Source of the DNA: Planctomycetota bacterium
Lineage (GTDB): Bacteria; Planctomycetota; Planctomycetia; Gemmatales; Gemmataceae
Length of the DNA: 39,146 bases
NCBI GenBank assembly: GCA_016191165.1
Contig: JACPPF010000067.1
Location: 1 to 39,146 of the forward strand
Direction: 5' to 3'
In this document: positions 8,447 to 16,571 of the stretch, in pieces
How positions within the stretch are numbered: position 1 is the stretch's first letter
Layout of the letters: every line of letters starts with the position of its first letter
Made by a program: the position numbers and the translations under genes
The notes under the pieces: model-generated
The model's database searches: none
The model's input: the letters and a program-made list of their open reading frames with translations, nothing else
Told to the model about the DNA's origin: nothing

Positions 8447-11400
8447 TCAGCGCAAAACGCCGAGGATGTACGAGTAGTCATCGGTCCAAAGTGCGTCGCG
8501 AGCGGTCACCGGCGACTTCACCAGCCGGCGGTTGCGCACTTCGGTGTGGTCGGTATAGGGGTCATACCATTCCACGTTCGCGTTGAGAATTTGCAAACCG
8601 TCCGGCGCCCGGCCGAACTGGGCGTCTTCCTGATCCTTGGCTTGCGGCAGAGGTTTCATGGTGCCGTCCTTGATCAACTTTTCTTTCTCTTTTTCCAGGC
8701 CGCGGACGTAGTTGGTGAAGAAATCTCCTCGGTAAATCATCACGTATTCGGAGGAGAAATGCCCCATGTAGATTTCCTTTTCGCTGCGGTCCTTGCCGAC
8801 GAGGCAGTTGATCTTCGGCCCGCCGGCCGCCTCGGATTTCTTGGATAGCTCCATCGCGATGCGCGCGACCGGCCGGACAAGGTCCATGTGGCGATTGGAA
8901 GTGTGCATGCACAGCACGCCGTCGTCGGCGAGTTTGTCCATGTAGAGCTTGATCGCCTGTTCGGTGCAGAGGTGAATCGGGATCGCGTCGGAGCTGAACG
9001 CGTCGACGTTGATGACCTTGTAATACCGTTCGCGCATCGGCATTTTCGAAACGACGGGATCGAGGTATTTCGCTTTGCCGGTTGAGAAGTCGCTGGCATA
9101 GACTTCCTTGTGCTTTTCCGGAACGAAACTACCGTCCAGGATCGATTTCATGATCTTGGGTTCGCGTTCGAGAGCCTGGCGGGCATCGCCCATGATGACT
9201 TCCAGATTCACGCCGCGGCGGAGCGCGCCTTGGAGGTACTTGAAATAGGCGTCGTTCTTGTCCTCGGGCAACGAGAAGGAGCGGATGACCTCATCGATTT
9301 CATAGTAGGTCATGTGCTGGAACGGCCGGGCATAGGAGACCATGGTGCCGGTGCCCAGGCCGATGGTGGCGAAGGGCGGCTCGGACCAGGTGTGCAGCAC
9401 GGCGCCGAGGGGCCCGGCCATGTTGCCGCCGGGCGACGCCAGCAGGCCGACGATGCCGACCGGCGAACGCACATCGGCATGGAAGCTGTTTTGTTTCCCC
9501 GCCCCCTTCGCTTCGCCCACCTTCTTCGCACCGGCGGGGTTGGTCACCCAGTTATAACGCTCCATGACGATCCCCACCGGGCCGTAGCGGTGGTAGTAGG
9601 TGGTCGCCAACCGGCTAATGTCCTTGCGGAAGGGCTTCAACTCGTCACTTTCGTTGGAATAATAGTTACGGCCGTGGTAGGTCGTGCCGTGCATGAGGTA
9701 GGTGAACGGATAATGGATCTGATAGTTCTTGCCCTTGATGATGGCCGGTTCCACGCGGAAATCGGCGGCCTCCTCTTCATCGTGGGGCACCTCATTATCT
9801 TTTCTCACTTGCAACAGGCCGAAATAGGTGCGCCGCGATTCCAGGATATCGCTGCGATCCCGGCCCGCCATGTAAAGGTGACCCAAAAGGATACCAGCCA
9901 CCGCGAGGGTGATGCGCAAAGGCCGACCGGCAAAAAAGAAGCAGAACGTCGCCGGGATCATGAACACGATCACGATGCCGGTGTTTTGCAACCACCAGTC
10001 GCTCATCGGAATGAACTTCACGAACTTCATGATGCCGATGACCGTCCGCCGCGCATCGATGTTGTTATAGGGCCAAAACTTGATGGTCAGAAAGTAAACC
10101 AGAAACAGGATGAAGAACCCGAGCAGGATATCGAGGAAATAGTTGAACATATAAGTCGTGCGCGGCGGCGTGCGGCCGAACGACTTGGCCATCTCGTCTC
10201 CCTGGCTGCGGGCCCAGTTCTGAATGCCGGGGAAGGCGTTCAGGATCAGCTCGTCGAACCAGCCGCTGGAGACATATTGCGGCCTGACCATGCAGGCGAT
10301 GACGATGGCGATGTAATACTCAAGAACGCCGGACTGAAAAACGATTGGCGCGAACAGAGCGTTGAACGTGCCGCCCAGGGCGCCGCCGACCGACATGAGC
10401 AGGAAATATTCCGTCAGATGGCGCGGGTTGGGGCGGTCGACTGCCAGTTCGCCGTGGCAAGCAAGGGCGGAGGCGAAGAAGCCAATCATCACCATGGAAA
10501 CGGCGACGAACGGGTCGAAGCCTCCCTTCATCACCACCAGGCACAGGATCAGAATGCCGATCGGATGGCCGACGTAAAGCGCGATCTGGTGCGGCGTGTA
10601 ACCCTGGCCGCCAAAGTTCCCGGCGTGAGTGCCGGTCCAGAACTTCATGTAGACAAGAATGAAAGAAAGCAGGTAGAGGGCCAAAGGAATGACCCACACG
10701 AGTGGGAACGGCGACAGGTCGGTCGAGATATAGTTCGTGACGCCCAGCATCAGGCTTGACGGCACCGCTGCCAGCAGAACCCAGCGCACACGGCGAAACC
10801 AGCTCATCTCGGCGGTGGCGCCGGTCAGGATGGGCGGCGCGATTTCGCGCTTGGCGACCGAGGCGGCTTCGTCGGGTTTGACCGGCGCTTTCATGCCTTT
10901 TTTGCGCTGAATGCCGCGCCCACCTGGCGCCGGTCCGGATTTGACCGCCGTGGAAGCTTGCACCGCCGGTGCGGGTTCCGGCGCCGGAGCAACCGCTTCG
11001 GGCACCTCCGCGGGCGGGGGCGGCGCCGCGGCGGCCTCTTCCGCCGCCAGCACCGAATCGGGCGGCGCCAGTTTGTAGATCGTGTAGGCACAGTAGACGA
11101 CCATCCCCGCGAAGGCGATGTAGCCGATCCGCCAGATCGTCGTCTGTTGCGCCAGGAACGTCATCGGCTCGACCAGGGCGGGATAAAGCAGCAGGGACAG
11201 CAAGCTGCCGAGGTTGCTGGCGCCATAAAGAAAATACGGGTCCTTGGCCGACGGATCCCCGCTGTAAGCGAACCAGCGCTGCAACAGCGGCGCGCTTGTG
11301 GAGACCACAAAGAAGGGAATGCCGACCACGATGGCCAGCAGCTTCAAGGCTTCCGGAATCGGATTGCCCTCCGTCGGCGGATCCCATTCGCGAACGGTTT

Positions 11401-11671
11401 CATAGAACGGAAAGGCGAACAATAAAAGAATCGGCACGAACAGGACCGCGCCGTGAAGCATCATCTGCTGGCGCAACTTGAGCCGAGTGCTCACGGAGTG
11501 GGTGTAGGCATACCCAAGCAGGAGCACCGACTGGAAGAACACCATGCATGTGTTCCAGACCTGCGGCGTGCCGCCCAGCTTCGGCAGGATCAACTTGCCG
11601 ATCATCGGTTGAACGAGAAAGAGGAGAAACGCGCTAACGAAAAGCGTGATCGCGAAAATCGGCAGGGCCAA
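8447..11671 (-). CDS. Fused polytopic membrane / spermidine-synthase-like protein, paralogue 2
   Basis: A 1074-residue protein, the longest of three paralogues. The N-terminus (LALPIFAITLFVSAFLLFLV, then LPKLGGTPQVWNTCMVFFQ) is nearly identical to paralogue 1. Membrane helices are interrupted by an Ala/Pro/Glu-rich linker at about residues 220-290. Further helices follow near 300-400 and 530-620. The spermidine-synthase-like domain has GLGTGTMVSYARP near residue 768, EID after it, and VDAFSSDAIPIHL near 890. In true spermidine synthases the first motif is GGGDGG; here it is GLGTGT, so polyamine synthesis should not be assumed. TTG at 11671 is the likely start because GGAGGTGG lies five bases upstream. 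The next paralogue begins 124 bases downstream. Confidence 0.85.
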   Translation of the reverse strand: MALPIFAITLFVSAFLLFLVQPMIGKLILPKLGGTPQVWNTCMVFFQSVLLLGYAYTHSVSTRLKLRQQMMLHGAVLFVPILLLFAFPFYETVREWDPPTEGNPIPEALKLLAIVVGIPFFVVSTSAPLLQRWFAYSGDPSAKDPYFLYGASNLGSLLSLLLYPALVEPMTFLAQQTTIWRIGYIAFAGMVVYCAYTIYKLAPPDSVLAAEEAAAAPPPPAEVPEAVAPAPEPAPAVQASTAVKSGPAPGGRGIQRKKGMKAPVKPDEAASVAKREIAPPILTGATAEMSWFRRVRWVLLAAVPSSLMLGVTNYISTDLSPFPLVWVIPLALYLLSFILVYMKFWTGTHAGNFGGQGYTPHQIALYVGHPIGILILCLVVMKGGFDPFVAVSMVMIGFFASALACHGELAVDRPNPRHLTEYFLLMSVGGALGGTFNALFAPIVFQSGVLEYYIAIVIACMVRPQYVSSGWFDELILNAFPGIQNWARSQGDEMAKSFGRTPPRTTYMFNYFLDILLGFFILFLVYFLTIKFWPYNNIDARRTVIGIMKFVKFIPMSDWWLQNTGIVIVFMIPATFCFFFAGRPLRITLAVAGILLGHLYMAGRDRSDILESRRTYFGLLQVRKDNEVPHDEEEAADFRVEPAIIKGKNYQIHYPFTYLMHGTTYHGRNYYSNESDELKPFRKDISRLATTYYHRYGPVGIVMERYNWVTNPAGAKKVGEAKGAGKQNSFHADVRSPVGIVGLLASPGGNMAGPLGAVLHTWSEPPFATIGLGTGTMVSYARPFQHMTYYEIDEVIRSFSLPEDKNDAYFKYLQGALRRGVNLEVIMGDARQALEREPKIMKSILDGSFVPEKHKEVYASDFSTGKAKYLDPVVSKMPMRERYYKVINVDAFSSDAIPIHLCTEQAIKLYMDKLADDGVLCMHTSNRHMDLVRPVARIAMELSKKSEAAGGPKINCLVGKDRSEKEIYMGHFSSEYVMIYRGDFFTNYVRGLEKEKEKLIKDGTMKPLPQAKDQEDAQFGRAPDGLQILNANVEWYDPYTDHTEVRNRRLVKSPVTARDALWTDDYSYILGVLR

Positions 11672-11901
11672 GGGCCACCTCCAGGTTGACTGCAAGAAAA
11701 CGACATCGTCTCTCCGCGGGGTAAAAAGCGCCGACCGTGACGCTTGCGGAGACCAAACGCAATTTCAGTTCGTCATTCTAGGAATTTCGATACCCGGCGG
11801 GCAGCGGTGATTTCAGGGAATCCTGGGCCACACATCCCGATTGCGCCGCGCGCCCACGGAAACTCGCGCCCCGTGCTCGCCCGGGAGGAGCGGTTTTTGG
11901 C
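11672..11901. other. Intergenic gap between paralogue 2 and the membrane sigma-factor gene
   Basis: This 230-base gap holds the leader of paralogue 2 (transcribed leftward) and follows the 3' end of the sigma-factor gene. I see no convincing hairpin terminator, no gene and no copy of the repeat families found elsewhere. A promoter for paralogue 2 should lie here, but no clear -35/-10 or -24/-12 pair can be picked by eye. Confidence 0.4.
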
Positions 11902-13530
11902 CTAATCCTTCGCTCGCAAAGCGTTTCGGGCGGCAATGGCCAGAGCGCGGCTGTGTTCGGAGTCGGCGGACATCTGGACGGATACGATCATACCCACGCG
12001 CAGATCGGCCAGGGTTCGGGTTTTGCCGTCCACCAGGACATGAGCGTCGGTTGCCACGCAAAAACCGTCCGCAATGCCGTCCAGCGAAAGCGTACGCTTG
12101 TCCACGACAACCGCCTTGACCCGGCCGACCACCTTGGGGCCAGCGCTGACGCCCACGACCTTCTTTTTCCCCGGCGGAACCTGCAACACCACCTTCATCT
12201 TCTTTTTCAACTCGCCGTATTTGGCCTTCTTGCCATTGATGTAGACCCAGGCGCCCCTGGCCAGGACAAAGGTTTCCGCCACCGGCTCGCCGTTTTTCAC
12301 GTCGGTATGAAGCGTCACGGAATCCTCGTCAATCGCCTGAACGACGCCGACGATCGGCCGGCCGACGATTTCGACGAGCACGGCGTGGCGCTCGCCGGCC
12401 TGGTTGCGTTCTAGCTCCAGGCGCAGAGTCATGCCGGCATGCAAATCGGCGAGCGTTCCTTCCTTGTCCCCCACCATGATCCGGGCATCTGGGCCGACGC
12501 GCACATCGAGGATTTCGCTGCCGTGCCCGGCGTCGGAGATTCGTGTGGCCTGAATCGTGCGCCTGGCAAGATCGACGTGTTCCACCAGGCATTCCTTGAC
12601 TTCCTCGGGCTTGTCCTTACGGGCTTCTGGCTTGTCAGGCACAAACGGGACGTTCTCCGTGCGTCGGGAACGATCGGCCAAAACGGAAGGAAGGAAGGAA
12701 CCCACCACCAGCCCCAGAAGGGCCAACGCCATGAGCGCGCCGGCGGCGATCTGGGTCCGGGTCCAGGATAACGAGGCGGCGACGGCGTCGGTCAACGCGC
12801 CGACCGAACCGGCAATCGGCTTCCCCGCGGCGACTCGCACCGCAGCCTGGGCCGTGGATGCCGTCAGGGCGAGTGGGACTTCCTCGGGAGTCCGATCCGA
12901 AAGCAGGTTGGCCAGGGCCCCGGCTGAAATGATCAGGTTCTTGCGCGCAAGCCGTTTGGCCAGCATGACCCGGGCCCGCGCCAGCCGGCTGGCGACGGTG
13001 CCTTCGGGCACGTGCAAGGCGCGGGCGACCTCCTTGCGAGTTTGCCCCTCCAGGTCGCAAGCGACCAGCACGAAGCGGTACTTGTCGGGCAGCCGGCTCA
13101 ACTCCTGATCCAGAAGGGGTTTCAGGTCCTGCCAATCGCTCTCCGGTTCAGGGCGAGGCATTTCGCACCTCTTTCTCTCGCGGTTGCGCCGCCGCGCTGT
13201 CAGCTTTTTGGATTCCAGGGCCGTCCGATACGCCACGCCGTAAAGCCAGTTGCCAACCATTTGGCGCGGCTGGATCGTTTCCGCCTTGCGGACCAGCACG
13301 AGAAAGACGGCCTGGAAGCAATCCTCCGCATCGTGTCGATTGTCGAGAACCCGTCGGCACACGCCAAGCACCATCGAGCCGTGCCGCCGCACCAGTTCGG
13401 CAAACGCGAGATCGTCATGGGTGTAGATGAAGCGGTCCAGGAGTTGGCCGTCGCTGGTCTCGTCCTCGGCGCGCGCCATCGGCGCGGGGGCGAGGAGAGG
13501 TAAACCCTCGGAAAATGTGATCGTTGCCAT
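11902..13530 (-). CDS. ECF RNA polymerase sigma factor with transmembrane C-terminal extension
   Basis: A 542-residue protein. Sigma region 2 spans about residues 30-110 (FAELVRRHGSMVLGVCRRVL, then DAEDCFQAVFLVL). Region 4 spans about 135-195 (LDQELSRLPDKYRFVLVACDLEG, then EVARALHVPEGTVASRLARAR), a complete DNA-binding helix-turn-helix. A hydrophobic segment at about 258-282 is a probable membrane helix. The remaining 260 residues would lie outside the cytoplasm and contain three related units ending in a GK...LADL..GM-type pattern (near 345, 430 and 500). Planctomycete ECF proteins with long C-terminal extensions are known; the extension presumably replaces a separate anti-sigma factor. The ATG start has AAGGAC directly upstream. 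The gene sits between paralogues 2 and 3 of the membrane/spermidine-synthase-like family. Confidence 0.85.
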   Translation of the reverse strand: MATITFSEGLPLLAPAPMARAEDETSDGQLLDRFIYTHDDLAFAELVRRHGSMVLGVCRRVLDNRHDAEDCFQAVFLVLVRKAETIQPRQMVGNWLYGVAYRTALESKKLTARRRNRERKRCEMPRPEPESDWQDLKPLLDQELSRLPDKYRFVLVACDLEGQTRKEVARALHVPEGTVASRLARARVMLAKRLARKNLIISAGALANLLSDRTPEEVPLALTASTAQAAVRVAAGKPIAGSVGALTDAVAASLSWTRTQIAAGALMALALLGLVVGSFLPSVLADRSRRTENVPFVPDKPEARKDKPEEVKECLVEHVDLARRTIQATRISDAGHGSEILDVRVGPDARIMVGDKEGTLADLHAGMTLRLELERNQAGERHAVLVEIVGRPIVGVVQAIDEDSVTLHTDVKNGEPVAETFVLARGAWVYINGKKAKYGELKKKMKVVLQVPPGKKKVVGVSAGPKVVGRVKAVVVDKRTLSLDGIADGFCVATDAHVLVDGKTRTLADLRVGMIVSVQMSADSEHSRALAIAARNALRAKD

Positions 13531-13630
13531 GTCCTTAGCCTTTTTTGGCCCGCAGGTTATCGTCCCTTGGAATCATTGGACGCCATGGGGCCGATTGTTC
13601 CACAAATTTACACCTGACGTGTCTAGCCGT

Positions 13631-16462
13631 TCATTTTCGCCACGGGTTCAGCCAGGGCATGACCTTGGGGTTGAGGAGGTTGGAATACCCGTCGGTCCAG
13701 GCGGGACCGTCGAGAGGGCGCACCTCCTGCCAGCGCTCGTCCTCGATTTCCGTGCGATCGTCATTCCGAACGACAATGCCTTTCCAGGATAGCCGAACCC
13801 GCGTGGATTCCAGCCGTTCGCGGATGGGTCGGCCGCCATTGCGATAGGCCCCCTTGTCGATCTTGCGCTGGAGGACGACCCAGTCCGCGGAAAAGCGATC
13901 CGGATGATCGCTGGGGTACGTGAAATCAGGGCAGTAAAGGCAATCCAGATCGAGATCGCGCGCGATGGCCGACAGAACGTTCTCAATACGCACGAATTTA
14001 TTCGTCGTGTTGAAGACCAGCACGCCCCCCTCGGCCAACTTGTCCAGATACATCTTCACCGCGTCTGAGGTGAGCAGATGCACGGGAATCGCATCCGAGC
14101 TAAAGGCGTCGAGGACGATGACGTGATAGTATTTCTCCGGGGCTTCCCTTTTCATGACGAGCCGACCGTCACCCAGTTTCACGCTGACGTGAGCCCAGCG
14201 CTCGGTCGCATCCTGCACGTAGTAGAAGGTCGGGTCCGGCACCTTGTAATCGGCTGCCCGGCGATCGTGCCAGGGCGGCAGATAATCCGGCGGAACCGAC
14301 AGGTTTTTCACCAGCGGATCGATTTCATAAATATCGACGCGCTGAAAGGGCTTGGCATAACAGGCCAGGATGCCGGTTCCCAAACCCATGACGGCGTAGG
14401 GCGGTTCCGACTGCGTGTTGGCCAGCATCGTGAAGGTCGCCTGCTGGCCGGAGGCTAACCCAAACATCGACGCCGGCATGCGAATGTCCGAGACGCCGTT
14501 CATGTTAGTGACCGCCGACACTGGCTGCCCTTTGGTCCAGCACAGCTTGTAGAAGACCTCGGCAATGCCGTTGCGCTCATAAAAATAGGTGATCGGCTCG
14601 CGGCGTTTGCGCAGGTTCATCTCCGGGGTTTCTTCCGTTTCGATGCCGAGCTCGTTTTCGTACTTGTACCGGACGACCTGGCTGCCATGATTGATACCGC
14701 CGTGAATCAACGTGCGGTAGGCCTTCCATTCATGCGGGACCGGTTCGTCCTCGAAATGTTGCGGCATCTGCGACCAGCGTCCCTCGTGTTCTTGCACGCG
14801 CAACAACCCGAAGAAACCGCGGCCTTCATAAAGGTACGCCTCATTGCTGCGATCGTAGATGCCGATGGCCAACATCAAGGCGCCCACGGCCAGCCCGAAA
14901 CGCACGGGCCGCAGGGACAAACCGAGGATGGCGATGACCATGCCTGCCATGACCCAGTTCTTGCCCCGGGCGATATTGGGCATGGCGTCGAAGGCTTGAC
15001 TCAGGTAGTAGGCGCCGATGCCAATGGCAATGGGCAGGCCGAAATCGAGAGCGTAGCCGAGCCGTGTCGAGCGTTCGGCGGTTGAATCGCCGGGGAAAAG
15101 TGTCTTGCCGAGATCGACGAGATTGGGCCGGAGGAGGCAGGCGAACGCCATGGCGATCGGGTATTCCCACAGGCCGTGCTGAAAGACGATGGGTGCGAAC
15201 AGGGCGTTGAACAACCCGCCGAGAACGCCGCCCAGCGACATCCAGAAATAGAATTCGGTCAGGTGTTTGGTGCTGGGCCGATCCTTGGCCAGTTCGCCAT
15301 GACACATCAGGGCCGTGGTAAAGAACGCGGCCAGGTGCAGGAAAAAAGTGACGACGGTGTCCCATCCCGCCAGCCACGAGATATTATCGACCGTCAGATT
15401 GCCGATCATTTTCAGGACCAGGAACAGCAAGATGCACGGTTGCAGAAACGACACGACCGTGTGCGGCTGTCCCGTCCAGACCGTCGGCCAGCGCGCGAAG
15501 ACCAGGATGAACGTGAGAAGGTAAAGCGCCAGCGGAATGATCCAGAAAAACGCGACGGCGGCAATGTCCGTGGTGAGGTAGGTCGTGGCGCCCAGCATCA
15601 AGCTGGTCGGCGCCGCGGCCAGGCCGATCCAGCGCAGGCGGCGCAGCAGCGTGATGTCGTCGTTCACCTGCGCCGCATTGGAGACCGGCCTCGGAGCGGG
15701 TGTCTTTGGGGCGACGGTCTCGATCCGGCCGCCGCGGCGTTTGGGGGCGGACGCGGTCACGGCGGTTGCCTGTTCCGCCGGCGCGATCGGTTGCGGTGTT
15801 GGCGCGGGCGTTGCGCTGGCACTCGCATCCGGCGCGACTTGCTTCGCCAGCGATTGCCATACGATCACCGCGCAGCCGACGACGAGAGCGACGAATATCG
15901 CATAAAGGAACGTCCAGAAATGCACCTGGGTTCGCCAGGTGGCGTCCCCCGCCGGCGCCGTCACTTGCAGCAATGGCTCGATCACGGTCGGGTAAAGCGC
16001 CAGTCCCAACATGCTGCCGAAATTGCTGGCGCCGTATAGAAAGTATGGATCCTTGGCCGACTCATGCCCGGTGTGGAAGAACCACTTTTGCAAGAGTGGC
16101 GCGGTCGTCGAGACCAGAAAGAACGGCAAGCCAACCATCACGGTCAGCTTGAGCAAAACCTCGAAAATCGGATTGGCGTCCGTCGGTGGCTCCCAGTTTC
16201 CCACCGAGAACGGCAGAACGACAAAGGGCAGAAAGAGCAGCACTCCCTGGATCAAGACCTGCCGGCGCGTCGATTGCGTCGTCGTCAGCAGGTGGGTATA
16301 GCCGTAGCCCACCAGCAGCACACCCTGGAAAAAGACCATGCACGTGTTCCACACGGCCGGGGTGCCGCCCAGGTGCGGCAAGATCATCTTGCCGATCATC
16401 GGCTGCACGAGAAAAAGCAGCGCCGCACTGACAAAAAGCGACACACCAAAATACGCAAGCAA
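13631..16462 (-). CDS. Fused polytopic membrane / spermidine-synthase-like protein, paralogue 3
   Basis: A 943-residue protein related to paralogues 1 and 2 but more diverged. The N-terminal helices (LLAYFGVSLFVSAALLFLV) and LPHLGGTPAVWNTCMVFFQ correspond to the conserved block in the others. An Ala/Pro-rich linker sits at about residues 210-270, with further helices at about 285-390 and 455-530. The C-terminal domain has VMGLGTGILACYAKP near 689, EID after it, and LDAFSSDAIPVHLL near 785. I place the start at TTG 16462, which has GGAGGTGGCC immediately upstream, matching paralogue 2. The longer frame from 16729 would run back into the carboxyltransferase gene. The membrane sigma-factor gene starts 100 bases downstream, so both may share a transcript. 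Confidence 0.85.
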   Translation of the reverse strand: MLAYFGVSLFVSAALLFLVQPMIGKMILPHLGGTPAVWNTCMVFFQGVLLVGYGYTHLLTTTQSTRRQVLIQGVLLFLPFVVLPFSVGNWEPPTDANPIFEVLLKLTVMVGLPFFLVSTTAPLLQKWFFHTGHESAKDPYFLYGASNFGSMLGLALYPTVIEPLLQVTAPAGDATWRTQVHFWTFLYAIFVALVVGCAVIVWQSLAKQVAPDASASATPAPTPQPIAPAEQATAVTASAPKRRGGRIETVAPKTPAPRPVSNAAQVNDDITLLRRLRWIGLAAAPTSLMLGATTYLTTDIAAVAFFWIIPLALYLLTFILVFARWPTVWTGQPHTVVSFLQPCILLFLVLKMIGNLTVDNISWLAGWDTVVTFFLHLAAFFTTALMCHGELAKDRPSTKHLTEFYFWMSLGGVLGGLFNALFAPIVFQHGLWEYPIAMAFACLLRPNLVDLGKTLFPGDSTAERSTRLGYALDFGLPIAIGIGAYYLSQAFDAMPNIARGKNWVMAGMVIAILGLSLRPVRFGLAVGALMLAIGIYDRSNEAYLYEGRGFFGLLRVQEHEGRWSQMPQHFEDEPVPHEWKAYRTLIHGGINHGSQVVRYKYENELGIETEETPEMNLRKRREPITYFYERNGIAEVFYKLCWTKGQPVSAVTNMNGVSDIRMPASMFGLASGQQATFTMLANTQSEPPYAVMGLGTGILACYAKPFQRVDIYEIDPLVKNLSVPPDYLPPWHDRRAADYKVPDPTFYYVQDATERWAHVSVKLGDGRLVMKREAPEKYYHVIVLDAFSSDAIPVHLLTSDAVKMYLDKLAEGGVLVFNTTNKFVRIENVLSAIARDLDLDCLYCPDFTYPSDHPDRFSADWVVLQRKIDKGAYRNGGRPIRERLESTRVRLSWKGIVVRNDDRTEIEDERWQEVRPLDGPAWTDGYSNLLNPKVMPWLNPWRK

Positions 16463-16571
16463 AGGCCACCTCCGCGCGCAAGCGCGAACAATCGCTGGTT
16501 TGGCAACTGTCACTCTATGGAAGCACGCACGCCGGGAAATGAAGAAAATTGGATGACGCCGGAGTCTTTTT

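Noticed and set aside
8323-8481. ATG start at 8481 for paralogue 1
   Set aside because: It would overlap the coding end of paralogue 2 and add 53 residues that match neither paralogue. The TTG at 8322 aligns with the family N-terminus.
9110-10759. 549-residue plus-strand open frame
   Set aside because: It lies wholly antisense to paralogue 2, is rich in His/Asp/Glu/Arg as expected of a shadow, and has no recognisable domain or Shine-Dalgarno.
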